This document shows, one piece after another, positions 54,801-64,000 of a stretch of 64,000 nt of DNA (its first letter is position 1; each line of letters begins with the position of its first letter). Under the pieces are notes generated by a model, which saw only the letters and a program-made list of their open reading frames with translations, searched no databases and was not told where the DNA came from. This DNA is from Vesta saturnalis. Taxonomy: Eukaryota; Arthropoda; Insecta; Coleoptera; Lampyridae. The DNA is taken from positions 187,501 through 251,500 of the forward strand of contig JARFJB010001974.1 in NCBI GenBank assembly GCA_036346205.1, given 5' to 3'. A program made the position numbers and the translations under genes.

Positions 54801-55890
54801 AAATGATCTACGTACCACATTCCAAGGAGGAAAAATTAATTCCTAATTTATGTGATAAGATCAACTGTGTTATACATTACCGATATTTAAAACAATGTAT
54901 ACAGCATGGGTTAATTGTCACTCATATTCATAGAGTTTTACGGTTTCGTCTAAGTCCTGGGCTAGTACCATACATAGACCTTAATACAACTCTTCGAAAT
55001 CAAGCCAAGAACAAATTCAAAAAGAATTTATTTAAATGCATGAACAATGATGTATTTGGTAAAACAATGGAGAATGTCGACAAAGGAAGAGTAATAAAGT
55101 TATTAACACATTGGGAAAATAACGGACGTCGCTTGGGTCTAGCACGGTACGTCGCAAAACCGCAATTTAGGAATTTTATTCAATTTAATGATAAATTATT
55201 TGCAGTGGAATTGTCCAAACAGGTCGTTACTTATGATAAACCCGTATATGTTGGATTTAGTAATTTAGATCTTTCCAAAATTATAATCCATTGATTTTTT
55301 TACGATATCTTGCGCAGTCATTACGGTAATAATGTAACGTTGCTCTATACAGGCACAGATTCTCTAATTGTCGAGATAACAACTGATGAATAATGTTGAT
55401 GAATATGACACATCCAACTATCAAAACGGTCTGCATGGTAGTACAACGAATAAATCCGTCGTCGAAAGAATGAGATGAGTATGCAGGGAAAGCCATTCAA
55501 TATTTTTATGGAGCAGGATCAAAATCTTATTGTCTGAAGCTTGCTGATGATCACGTGGTTAAGAAAGCGAAAGATGTTAAGAAAATCGTTATTCAAAAAG
55601 TGCAGACCGAGGTAAACTACAAATCTGTTGCGGAGGCGTCTGATAAAACAGTAATGAGTAAAATGTTCGTGTTTGAATCAACTTTGCGTGATATATACAC
55701 TGAGATGTAAAACAAAATTGCCTTTCGGTCCCAGGATGACAAACGGTATCGATTGCATGGCACGTGTACAACATTGTCGTGGGGGCAATGGCGAATTCCG
55801 GAATTGGAGAACTTCGATCCTGTGAGTGGTCTACTAGAGGTTGCTGAGCAAATGAATTTGTATAATCCAGTTAGTAGCTGATAGTTTGGC
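51810..55890 (+). pseudogene. Maverick protein-primed family B DNA polymerase
   Basis: The N-terminal part has a zinc-finger-like segment (C..C, then FSRKDFLLRHQKTAC). A small spliced intron of 57 bp (52673-52729, GTAAGT to TTTCGTAG) keeps the frame. At about 53708-53823 is an endonuclease VII-like cysteine/histidine module (CYICDKLF, DHCHITGKYRGAAHSNC). Polymerase blocks follow: a 3'-5' exonuclease-type motif (FFHNLSGYDVHLF, about 53850), motif A DATNLYG (about 54602), motif B with NDVFGKTMENV (about 55048) and motif C at 55346-55366. Motif C reads YTGTDSL where the first, metal-binding Asp is expected, so Asp is replaced by Gly (GGC). At least five frameshifts occur (near 52250, 53430, 53950, 54425 and 55295), and an in-frame TGA (54662-54664) stands where Trp would fit. 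The gene would replicate the element by protein priming. This copy cannot. Confidence 0.88.
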
Positions 55891-55973
55891 TACTGATGCT
55901 TGTTACCTTTAGTTATAAATGGTTGTAGCGGTATTCGGGGCTCCCCTACACGAAGGTGAGTTTAGAAACTATT

Positions 55974-58570
55974 AAAACGCAACATATCTTATAGTAAATG
56001 CATTCTGAATGCACGCCTCTAATTTCTAAACGCAACATATCCGCAACTTTGTTATGTTCAAAGCGCAACATATCCATTTTGCATGTATTCTTAGGGCGCG
56101 TGCGATTAGTTCACAGTTGTTTAGTGCATACTTACGTGCTAGTGTATCGATAGCAGTTTTGTGTTTTATCAGTGCTTGTAGAAGCGCTTCGTTGAGTAAA
56201 ATGAATAACCATGAGACTAATTCGAATGGTGGCCTGATAGTTGGTGAAAATAGCGAAGGTAGAGGCCCTAGAAAAAGAAAATCAAAGAAAGGAGTGAGGT
56301 TAGGAAGCATAAAGTAAGTATTTTGTATTGTTTCTAATGCTGCAGTTTTATTATTATTGTTGTTAATATTGTAGATATGCTCCAAAAGATCTTGAATTAC
56401 GGAACTATAATTCAAAATGTAATCATGGTAGTTGCAATAATAAAACTTATCAAAGTATTGATGTTTCAAAAGACATGTTGGTAGACCAAAAACGAATAAT
56501 TTTTACCGATAACATAAAGATGTCCCAAAATAATCGCTTTTCCACCTAAGCGTAATCGCCCTAATGAATTAGTAAAATCTTATAAACCGCATGGCCTGCA
56601 CGTAATCTACTTGGTAATCAGAACATTGTTAATTAAGAACGCTTTAATAACCATCGTTTACTTTTGTTTTACAGGTAAAAGGCAATACAAAAACTTACAC
56701 TGTCTGCCAAAATTTTTTTTCAAATGCCTTTGAGATGTCGACGCGTAGAATTTTGTCGGTAGCTAAAAATTTACTACAGGGTAAGCAAAATACGGAAAAA
56801 GGGGGCGGTGATAGATTTTTTAATCGCAAAAAGCCTGTTGAGAAACGAGACAGGGTATAATCATTCATAGCACAATTCAAGGGCCGAGAAAGTCACTACG
56901 CTCGTAACAATTCCCGCCGTCTGTATTTGACAGCCACTCTAAACATAAATAAGATGTGCAAAATGTATAACCAGACACAAACCAAAACTTATCAAGTAAG
57001 TTATGCATACTTCCACAAAATATTTTCGTTCATTTTAATCTGGGTTTCGGATCACCTGCTACCGATAGTTGTAGCTATTGTGAAAGAACTAAAAATAGAA
57101 TAAAATTTGCAATGAAACAGGAAGAAAAAAATGCTAGCATTCGGGATCTAAGTGTGCACAAGGTTAGGGCCAAATAATTTCATTTAATAATGAAAGAAAT
57201 CCCCGATAATACTGACAGTTTTTGCTTTGATATGCAGCAGGTTCAAAGCCTGCCAAAGCTCCCTATCCAAGAAGCGTATTACTCTCTGCAGATTGCACTT
57301 TATTCATTTTGTGTAGTTGATATTGGAGGTAAAAATCCTATCTTCTATACCTGGAACGATGTGGAAAGTGGGTGTGGATCTAATGAAATTGGATCTGCTT
57401 TAATGCATTTTTTATCCAACTTTAATTTTGATGTAAATGTTAAAAAAATTAGACTTTTTTCTGATGGCTGCGGGGGACAGAATAAGAATTCCCACATTTT
57501 CCACATGATGTTTTCGCTTTTGAAATTGTCTCCAAAATCAGTTGAATCAATAGAATACATTTTTCCCGTTAGGGGACATTCATACCTTCCAGCCGATCGT
57601 GTTTTCGGTAGGGTTGAAAAGGAACTTAGACGACATGTAATAATTGTGTTCCCGGAGGACTACGTAAAAATCTACTCTAAATTTGGTACTGTTAGAGAAA
57701 TGGAAAATGATTGGTTGGTTTATAACTTAAAGTCTTTGTTAGAAATATTTAAGAAGATAGGCGGAATTAGCGAACAGAAAAGAGTATACATTAAGAAAAA
57801 TTTGTTCCAAGGGAAAGCACAAATAGTTTTGAAATCTGAAATTAACTACAGATTTAATGATACATCAAACAATTTTACAAGTTATTTAAAAAGGGGTAAA
57901 CAGTTGAAGAATGCAAAGCTCTATGAAGATGTATGTGGGCATGGTATAACCCAAGAGAAAGGAAAAGCAGTAAATACCCTTCTCAAACAAGCGTTTGGAG
58001 ATCAATGGTATCTTGAAGACAAGTTTACCTGGTATTTTGGAGTTCTAAGGGATCACATCATTAAATCTTCTGATCCTCCAAACACTGATGATGAGACTGA
58101 TACGGAATGTACTTGTCTAGAGGAAGACGTTGAATTGAAGTTGTTGAAAGATTAAGTTTGTTTCTTATGTTACTCGAATTACCATTACTTCGTTTTACTG
58201 TTCCTGTTGCAATGAAAAAAAAATACAAAAATTTTAAAAATATATAATAATTAACATAGCCTTTTGGTGTTTTTATTTTTATAATATTTCTTGAAAATAT
58301 TTCCAACTTGCTGTTTTCTTAGTTTTTCACATAAATATCTTTTTCAAAACGGAACATGTCCAATTATGCTAACAAAACGCAATATATTGAAAGTATTTTC
58401 AAAATATTGTAAAATCCATCACGTACATTTTATTCTTAATAACACATTCATGCTAAACGAATCAATTTCCATCTAACAAAAAAAAGTTCATGTCGAAATT
58501 TTAGTTTATATGAAAGTTACAAAAAAATGCGTTTTATTATATTTTATAGTTAATGGATCTGTTGCATTTT
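55974..58570 (+). mobile_element. Nested 2.6-kb element with short inverted ends and a DDE-like gene
   Basis: The left end AAAACGCAACATATCT (from 55974) and the inverted right end AAAATGCAACAGATCC (to 58570) match in 12 of 16 positions. They are flanked by GAAACTATT (55965-55973) and GAAATTATT (58571-58579), a near-identical 9-bp duplication. The terminal word recurs inside at about 56029 (AAACGCAACATATCCGCAAC), 56071 (AAGCGCAACATATCCA), 58339 (AAACGGAACATGTCCA) and 58372 (AAACGCAATATATTG). The element sits between the polymerase and capsid genes of the Maverick and contains one spliced gene. Inference: a cut-and-paste DNA transposon with subterminal transposase-binding repeats. Confidence 0.6.
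56201..58155 (+). pseudogene. Spliced gene with RNase-H-fold (DUF7869-like) enzyme domain
   Basis: Exon 1 starts at the ATG at 56201 (MNNHETNSNGGLIVGENSEG, then a basic RGPRKRKSKKG patch) and ends at a GTAAGT donor (56314). Exon 2 (56375-56601) has a cysteine-containing segment (NSKCNHGSCNNK). Exon 3 starts at 56675 after TTTTACAG. A zinc-ribbon-like DSCSYCERTK follows (about 57065), then a 321-residue open stretch (57190-58155). Likely catalytic positions in that stretch are Asp14 (FCFDMQQVQSLP), Asp92 (LFSDGCGGQNKN) and Asp136/Glu143 (GHSYLPADRVFGRVEKE). This spacing suits an RNase H/DDE fold. One frameshift (about 57040) and one in-frame TAA (about 57174) interrupt it. Proteins of this kind are, from memory, a multi-copy insect family filed as DUF7869 with no assigned role. 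The role as transposase is inference from the inverted ends. Confidence 0.62.
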
Positions 58571-58690
58571 GAAATTATTGCTCCTCATATTATCTCCATA
58601 ATGAAGCTATGAACATGTATAACCATACATGTTAATATGTATAGTATAGATACACCATTCCAGGTCGGCTACTTAATGTAGTAACTCTTT

Positions 58691-59226
58691 AGTGGAATAT
58701 ACACTATTATTATGCCATAATTTATTATCGAGGGAATATATGCACTGAATGTACTCATATTGCGTGATATATAAAAGAAATAAACAAAATATATATTTAC
58801 AATTTTTATTTAATAAAAGTGTAGAAGCTTTAATGCATCACATAGGTATCGTACAGATGGTAAATATTAGACACAGCGCAGTGACATAATGATTTACAAT
58901 CATAATAACAAACTGGTTGCAAAGCAGGAAGAGTATGATGTTCTTCAAGTTCTATAACGGGGAATACACACTACTATTATGCCATAATTCATTATCGAGG
59001 CAATATATACATAGAATGTACTCATATTGTGTGATATATAAAAGAAATAAACAAAATACATATTTACAATTCTTATTTAATAAAAGTGTACAAGCTTTAA
59101 TGCATCACATAGGTATCGTACAGATGGTATACATTAGACAGAGCGCAGTGACATAATGATTTACAATGATAATAACAAACCGGTTGCAAAGCAGGAAGAG
59201 TAGGATGTTCCTCAAGTTCTGTAACG
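58691..59226. repeat. Tandem duplication, two copies of 268 bp
   Basis: The segment 58691-58958 is repeated at 58959-59226 with about 90 percent identity by eye. Shared landmarks are TATTATGCCATAATT, GTGATATATAAAAGAAATAA, TTTAATAAAAGTGTA, ATGCATCACATAGGTATCGT and GGTTGCAAAGCAGGAAGAGT. The right copy overlaps the last 40 or so codons of the minus-strand gene ending at 59097, so the left copy is a duplicated gene tail plus downstream sequence. Confidence 0.9.
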
Positions 59227-59539
59227 GGTTGTGTAACAAATTTTCTGATGTAATCCGCTTTCTCTCTATCCTTGACGTATACAATATTTGTAGGTTGAAT
59301 CAAGCGACTGAGAATTCTGCGAAATTGGTGTGGTGGTGTATGCTATCTTCCCATTTTGTACGGTGTTGATTACGAATTAACCAAATAGCTTGACTGCGAC
59401 TCTCCGCATCTAACGTATGCCATGGATACGGTGATTTAAACATGTAGTGGGCTACGCGTGTTCCATTAAAAATTGCGAGTTCTTTCGGTGTAAAAACTTT
59501 TGAAAGTTTAAAGCCTTGTACGTCAACTATGACGGGCAT
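59097..59539 (-). pseudogene. Conserved Maverick-associated protein of unknown function
   Basis: The ATG at 59539 lies 4 bp after the stop of the capsid-type gene. The N-terminal half contains VIVDVQGFKLSKVFTPKELA and KSPYPWHTLDAESRSQAIWL. After one frameshift near 59300 the protein continues with KDREKADYIRKFVTQPVTEL and a Cys/His-rich end (CYYHCKSLCHCAL). The DxQGF start and the C-terminal Cys/His cluster recall a nuclease-like fold, but I cannot assign an activity. Its tail is duplicated downstream in the 268-bp tandem repeat. By strand and spacing it belongs to the capsid transcription block. Confidence 0.6.
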
Positions 59540-59543
59540 CGTA

Positions 59544-60607
59544 TTACAGCTGTCTTCCTGCTTTGGTTAACCCGTTATACGTAACCAAGCGATCGTGGAG
59601 TATAACACAGTGTGTTATCGTATTCGCTGGTACGTTGACTGTTGTTTCGATTTCTACAGGAAGTACTACTGCTTTAGAGTGTAATGTTTCTTTTGATTCG
59701 AACAGTCCACCACTATCAATAGTGCGAATGTCGTAAATTGATTAGGTGTGAGTAATAGTTGACCATCTCTTTGATAATAGGACATTTGAAAATTAACAAG
59801 CATTTCATACAATGTAGCAAAGCAATTATTATCGTAATTTACGTTTAAATTGTCATACGGATAACGATCCGTGTTAAGGAATACCATAATATTCTTTAGT
59901 GCACATTTATCGAATCTGCTCGTGTCTTGAGAAACATTATTTTCTCGCCCCGTTTGAAATCCCATAATAATGTATTTAGGTGTTTCTAGACTAGTCGATG
60001 TTTTGGTTGCCCATGTATGTTTATCTGTTATGGGAACTGCTGGATATATGTGTGTCTCCCAACTTCTAAATGCTACTGGATTATTCACATTGTTATCAAT
60101 GTACTTCGTTAACGCCAATTCCTCCACTAATGCTGGAATGGTGTGCGGAACTTTCTAATACATTTTATCCATGTTAAATTTAGTGCTTCATCTGCAACAG
60201 TTGAAATTACCGCATCGGTATCAATGTTACTGCGAATTAAAACCAATTCTTGTCTGATGTTCAAAATCACTTTATTGTAGCCTTCCGCAAAGCCAAGTAG
60301 CATTCGGAAGTGAACACAAACATTAAAAAACACATTTGTTAGTATGCTATTTGTTTCCAAATCTCGTAGCATATGGTTGATGTGTGTGGAGTTCCGAATT
60401 TACTATGGCATTATCAATAACAACTTTTTCGTTTACGTTTAATATACCCACTGCATTACTATGAACCCAAGACTGCAAGTATGGTCTATTCTGCGCTATC
60501 AATGCTTTGAGGGTTGACCGCTTACTGACTCTCGCATTTCCACACTTCGAACTTATATAGTTCACCTTGTTGTGGTTACACCCACATGTGTTATACCGCG
60601 TCAACAT
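59544..60607 (-). pseudogene. Putative Maverick major capsid (jelly-roll) protein
   Basis: The ATG at 60607 overlaps the stop of the upstream minor-capsid-like gene. Three open pieces (60607-60347, 60372-60127, 60127-59666) plus a tail to the TAA at 59544-59546 together cover about 350 codons. Landmarks are KVNYISSKCGNARVSKRST, RMLLGFAEGYNKVILNIRQE, ELALTKYIDNNVNNPVAFRS, DKHTWATKTSTSLETPKYII and NTDRYPYDNLNVNYDNN. The beta-rich, low-charge character and the position directly after the penton-like gene and protease fit a capsid protein. The double jelly-roll assignment rests mainly on gene order. At least two or three frameshifts make it non-functional as written. It is shorter than many Maverick major capsid proteins, so a different structural role is possible. 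Confidence 0.6.
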
Positions 60608-61272
60608 CTTTTCTTCAAATGTAATCTTATCGTTATGACTTCGCCGTTGAAATTGACGAGGTCTCCGCCTTGGTATACTATTTTAAGTGTTATGGTTGAA
60701 ATGGTGGATGTATCTATAGGTAAATAGATGACATGTAGAGGGGATTCAATTATTTTGTATCTCGCTGGTTCACTGCGAAAGAATGGATGAATAATATGTG
60801 ACGCCTCCCCATTTTTAAAACTTCCACTTGTTATATTGCATTCGATAATTAACGAATTAATCTTAATAATGTTGATACGATTTTAGGAGGTACGCAATTC
60901 ATGGCCTTTGTAAACTTTTTTGTTAAATCCCAGCATAGGTCCTATAGAATTTTCTACATTAAGGTTAATATCATGTGTTGCTCTCATAATCGCTTTCATA
61001 GTGTTATTGTTCACCCGTAAATTAAAAAATTTATTCGAACCCTTCATTGTATCATTTACATGTTTATTCACATCCGGAATTTCGTATGATCCTGGTGGTA
61101 TTGTAATTCTAATTCCTTCAAATATCAGTTGGTTATTCTTGTAAGTAATGTTTTGTACAGTATTGAAAGACTCAAAACTAGTTAACCCCATTACATATCC
61201 CGACTGATTATCAAGATAAATCGGTGGGTTAAAGTTGGCTTGAAAAATACTGCAACGACTGCTAAGAATCAA
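60601..61272 (-). pseudogene. Putative Maverick minor capsid/penton-like protein
   Basis: An open stretch 61272-60883 (FQANFNPPIYLDNQSGYVMG, ITIPPGSYEIPDVNKHVND, NVENSIGPMLGFNKKVYKGH) is followed after one frameshift near 60880 by a second block. That block ends IYLPIDTSTISTITLKIV and FNGEVITIRLHLKKRC at the TGA at 60601-60603. The size (about 220 residues) and beta-rich pattern match the single-jelly-roll minor capsid proteins of Mavericks, which act as pentons. The start overlaps the protease stop and reads TTG at 61272, so the original ATG may be mutated. The stop overlaps the next ATG. Such overlaps indicate one compact minus-strand block. Confidence 0.65.
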
Positions 61273-61690
61273 AACGAACCGTCATATAAAAGTCGTAAGA
61301 CTAAATGACCGCAATTGTATGTACTGAAGTTTTGAACCTTGGTAAAGTTACAGTTAATCGTGTTTCTGCTACCATCACTTTTAAAATAGTGAATTAAATC
61401 TAATGGTGGTTTAATATGTCCCATGCTATCAAAATATGTAATATGTCCATTACGCTTGATGTAAGCCGTCCAGTGTGTTCTCCTGTTGTTTTGATCATCC
61501 AGATTCACGATACCACATTCACTCGTATGGATTCGTGTAGGTAATTTATCTCGCATGTATATCCCTCTAAAATAGGGGATTTGTAATTTCTCAACAAATT
61601 TTGATAGCTCAACGTTGTTTAAGGCGTGACGTGGTAGCCTCAGTGGGAGTTTTTTTAATACAGTTGTAGATATAGGCCTAAACCTCGCTT
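61269..61690 (-). pseudogene. Maverick adenain-like cysteine protease
   Basis: The core open frame begins at ATG 61556, but the same frame extends upstream to about 61690 with LPRHALNNVELSKFVEKLQI, so the true start lies further right and is lost. Counting from the internal Met, the catalytic triad is visible: His28 in RRTHWTAY, Asp43 in YFDSMG and Cys82 in STYNCGHLVLRLL. Gln75 lies seven residues before the Cys, as in adenovirus protease. The family matures capsid and core proteins by cleavage. The gene lies between the PLA2-like gene and the penton-like gene, as expected in Mavericks. The domain itself is uninterrupted, and only the N-terminus looks damaged. Confidence 0.82.
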
Positions 61691-61759
61691 ATGTGGTTTT
61701 ACATATAAACCTTTTCCTAAGGTAGTTGCTTACGTTGCTTGATTCTGTCGCTTGGTCTC

Positions 61760-62357
61760 TTATAATGTTTTTGACTCAGTTTTTGCGTCAGTGACCGCTT
61801 TTGCAACGGGTATGAATCCCCCACGTTTTGATGTTGGTAATATTCTTATTTTGGGTGTTAAGATTTTTTTATGTTTTAAAACGTTTAAGACTTGTTGTAC
61901 CGTAGATTTTAACGATGACTGAAGTTTACCACCGACACGACGATTCGCTAGAAGCACTGCTTTGTTGAATGAAATTGGTCTGTTTCTATGAGAACGCTTA
62001 CTACGTCGTGATTTGCTTCCCATTCCCATTGCTCTTTTTCCTTTCATTATACCGGCTATGGTTAATGCAGCTGCTCTTCCTCCAAAGGTAGCGTTTGAGG
62101 AACGAAATCTATTCCAAGCTTTTTGTTGCAAAGCCTAATCAGCTATGTGACGATGCCTTAGATCATTTGACTGCGAGTATGCAATATCGTGTTCTTTACA
62201 CACTTCGACCTGTTCGTTAGTGCCTCTGTCACCGCGAGCTACCCGGACAGCAATATCTGTGCCCAGGTATATGTAACTCCACGGGTAATTTATTTATTAA
62301 GGTGTTAATTAATCCAGAACCATTTTTATAGCTATTACACGGAAAACTATGCTTCAT
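61760..62357 (-). pseudogene. Maverick phospholipase A2-like basic virion protein
   Basis: The start ATG is at 62357 (reads MKHSFPC). The first frame contains a PLA2 calcium-loop-like word (HIPGHRYCCPG). After one frameshift near 62225 comes the His-Asp catalytic word (CKEHDIAYS). An in-frame TAG at 62135-62137 follows, and the same frame then continues as a Lys/Arg-rich tail (GKRAMGMGSKSRRSKRSHRN) ending with RGGFIPVAKAV near the C-terminus. In this group the PLA2-like domain is thought to help particles leave membranes, and the GG-x-P-type tail resembles a protease-processed core protein. It is the first gene of the minus-strand block, 67 bp from the divergent ATPase start. Confidence 0.75.
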
Positions 62358-62424
62358 ACCACACTGACTGATAATTTACTACTAAACTATATTACCACCA
62401 TACAAGTTATAGTTCAGTACTACA
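62358..62424. promoter_or_regulatory. Divergent intergenic region of the Maverick
   Basis: Only 67 bp separate the minus-strand PLA2-like start (62357) from the plus-strand ATPase start (62425). It is AT-rich and includes ACTAAACTATATTACC and a CAGTACTACA word just before the ATPase ATG. A bidirectional promoter is an inference from geometry alone. Confidence 0.35.
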
Positions 62425-63069
62425 ATGGGTGACATCCGTTTCATTCCACAAGATACTCTATTACCTATAACAAATTATGACATCACTTTTAGCAATAATC
62501 ACTACTCAAAATATAGTGGTCTACTAAAAGGAGGTTGTAAACGAGGTATAATCGTCGGTCCATCAGGTTGCGGAAAAACAAATGTTATGTTTACCTTATT
62601 AGAACATACAAATGGTTTACATTCTGAAAGTGTTTATGTATACTGCAAATCTTTCTATCAACCAAAATACCAGTAACTACGAAATTTACTTGCACCTTTA
62701 AAAAATATCGGGTATTCCGGATACAGTGATTACAGCGACGTTATATCCCCTAGTGATTCACGTAAAAATTCAATAATGATTTTTGATGATGTAGCATGCC
62801 ATAAACAGAATGAAATAAGGCATCATTTCTGTTTTGGCAGACACCAAAACAATAATTATTTCTATCTGTGCCAAACGTATTCTTCTATTCCAAAACAGCT
62901 TATACGTGATAACGCAAATCTACTAGTTCTGTTTCAACAAGATAGTACCAATTTTAAGCATGTGTATGATGATCACGTTAATATAGATATGACATTTTAT
63001 AGATTTAAGGACTTATATTTCTGTTGCTGGCGTGACAAGTTTGGATTTATTGTGATTGATAAAGAGTGA
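62425..63069 (+). pseudogene. Maverick FtsK/HerA-type genome-packaging ATPase with one in-frame stop
   Basis: The frame from ATG 62425 to TGA 63067-63069 covers 214 codons, close to the usual size, and is broken only by a TAA at 62674-62676. Walker A is GPSGCGKT at residues 45-52. Walker B is IMIFDDV at about residues 117-123. A sensor-like CQTYSSIPKQLIRDN and a C-terminal FYRFKDLYFCCWRDKFG follow. The ATPase would pump element DNA into capsids. It stands divergent to the capsid block. A single stop without frameshift suggests either a recent point mutation (for example from CAA) or a sequencing error. Confidence 0.85.
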
Positions 63070-63445
63070 TGTTAATGCAGGTCGTTTCCGTAAGGGATTT
63101 GACTGTTACATTGCATTATAAATACTACACTTGATATGTAAACATGCAGTAGTAATGAATTTGAGGCTTATAAGTAAAAGGAGTTGTTGCTATGTGAAGT
63201 ACTGTTCAGATCTGTATAGCAAGCCCAGTTTAAGGGCAGCACTGGGTGACAAAAGGTGCTCATCCCACGAAAGGTTCGATGATACGGACATCCTTAACGT
63301 AGAAATAGAGTTTGAAAGCGTGAGATTTTAAGCATTTTATTTACACTAGGAAATCAACGGTCTTTCTTGGCGGACACAAGGGAATACTGGGTTTTGTTGG
63401 CGTTGAACGTGAGTAAAGTATCCCTTCCCCATCCCAGGATACGTT
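63070..63445. other. Unassigned sequence between Maverick and LINE
   Basis: The short plus-strand frame at 63131-63331 has no recognised motif. The right end of the Maverick probably lies here, but I saw no terminal inverted repeat matching the left side. Confidence 0.4.
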
Positions 63446-64000
63446 CTAAGTCTCTGTTGGTTGAGGCTGCATTTTCACTTTAACGTCCTGACTAGACTTA
63501 TTGTTGTGGGAAAACTGAGAACTACAATGTAGAGTGCCGCCGTCTGCAAATAAGTGGATCGGCTTAGTTATAGAGGAAATGAGGTCATTGATGTATAGCA
63601 AGAAAAGTGTGAGAGCTATCCCTGACCCTTGGGGTACGCCCGCGTTAACAGTAGTTTCTTTCGAAAAGAAAGCTGGAGATCCAATTGATGAGCGTATCGG
63701 ATAAGACGAACGAGGTAAGCTTGGCAAGAAGGCACTTGTGCCAAACTTGGTCAAAAGTCTTTGAAATATCTAAAGCTACCACGACTGTTTTACTGGACCT
63801 TTTTGTGTTATTCCAAGATTTGATGACATACGAAAGATATCCCGTTGAACGACTCTGTCCGAACCCATACTGGTGGTCGTTGAGGAGTTTATTGAACTCG
63901 ACGAACAAAGCTAGTTGATGGTTGATGGTATTTTCCATGATTTTCGATAGAATGGAGGTGGTCGATAGTTTGAGCGATGCGTTTATCGCCCTTTATAGGA
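63446..64000 (-). mobile_element. Non-LTR retrotransposon reverse transcriptase, cut by the window end
   Basis: Two overlapping open pieces in different frames (63938-63645 and 63754-63446) read through RT blocks. First come NDHQYGFGQSRSTG, VVVALDISKTFDQVWHKCLL (with the first catalytic Asp) and LINWISSFL. After a frameshift come VNAGVPQGSGIALTLFLLYI, NDLIS and LFADGGTLH. The active-site FADD is FADG, so the second Asp of the pair is lost. Upstream blocks (SNYRP, then SILSKIMEN) run out of the window at 64000. The style fits the Jockey/I/R1 group of arthropod LINEs. It is a different element from the LINE at 46-47.7 kb. Confidence 0.82.

Larger units (their letters stand above)
50280..63100. 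mobile_element. Degenerate Maverick/Polinton
   Basis: Recognisable modules are a protein-primed family B DNA polymerase (plus strand), a packaging ATPase (plus) and, on the minus strand, an adenain-like protease, a phospholipase A2-like protein and capsid-type proteins. This gene set defines Maverick/Polinton elements and related adintovirus-like agents integrated in insect genomes. I found no integrase, and long terminal inverted repeats were not recognised, so the boundaries are approximate and the copy may be incomplete. A 2.6-kb unrelated element is inserted between polymerase and capsid block. All genes but the ATPase carry frameshifts, and the ATPase has one in-frame stop. Confidence 0.88.

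Noticed and set aside
63131..63331. 66-residue plus-strand frame between Maverick and LINE
   Set aside because: There is no recognised motif, no clear start context and it is too short to support.

Overview
This window looks like repeat-rich, AT-rich genomic DNA from an insect. Three things point that way: a spliced clip-domain serine protease homolog of arthropod type, a transposon set common in insects (DD41D mariner/rosa-like, piggyBac, Penelope-like, non-LTR retrotransposons, a Maverick/Polinton) and very long dinucleotide arrays. There are no operons, rRNA genes, intact tRNA genes or CRISPR arrays. I cannot name the species. Only one ordinary host gene is clearly visible. Nearly every coding region carries single-base frameshifts, so the elements are old copies, the assembly keeps uncorrected long-read indels, or both.

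Layout. 1-2.5 kb is featureless. 2.5-4.7 kb is a GT-rich array that flips at 4239/4240 into a CA-rich array. 5.65-7.91 kb (minus) is the clip-domain serine protease homolog with two visible exons. 8.2-8.9 kb is a decayed rosa-like transposase. 16.5-17.2 kb is an internally deleted Tc1/IS630-type transposase, and 17.9-19.5 kb a piggyBac transposase split by a (TA)n tract and cut off by a (GT)n tract. 20.6-22.8 kb is a rosa-like element with long inverted repeats. 24.5-25.1 kb holds two tandem repeats. 25.3-26.8 kb is a Penelope-like element with a candidate hammerhead ribozyme in antisense beside it. 27.0-28.1 kb is a (GT)n/(GTGC)n array, 30.16-30.87 kb a pure polypurine tract, and 33.3-37.7 kb a 376-bp satellite interrupted by (AC)n, (TA)n and (GT)n blocks. 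39.8-44.4 kb carries three more rosa-like copies, one with both ends inside (TA)n. 44.4-44.95 kb has tRNA-like repeats. 46.1-47.7 kb is a minus-strand LINE with endonuclease and reverse transcriptase domains.

50.3-63.1 kb is a degenerate Maverick/Polinton. Its plus strand carries a repeat-motif protein and a protein-primed family B DNA polymerase. Its minus strand carries a tightly packed morphogenesis block: phospholipase A2-like basic protein, adenain-like cysteine protease, penton/minor-capsid-like protein, putative major capsid protein and an unknown conserved protein. A packaging ATPase diverges from that block. No integrase or terminal inverted repeat was recognised. Between polymerase and capsid block sits a separate 2.6-kb element (55974-58570). 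It has about 16-bp inverted ends, a near-identical 9-bp flanking duplication, repeated subterminal motifs and a spliced gene whose product looks like an RNase-H-fold (DDE-like) enzyme. This is the best candidate for an undescribed mobile element here. The window ends in a minus-strand LINE reverse transcriptase.
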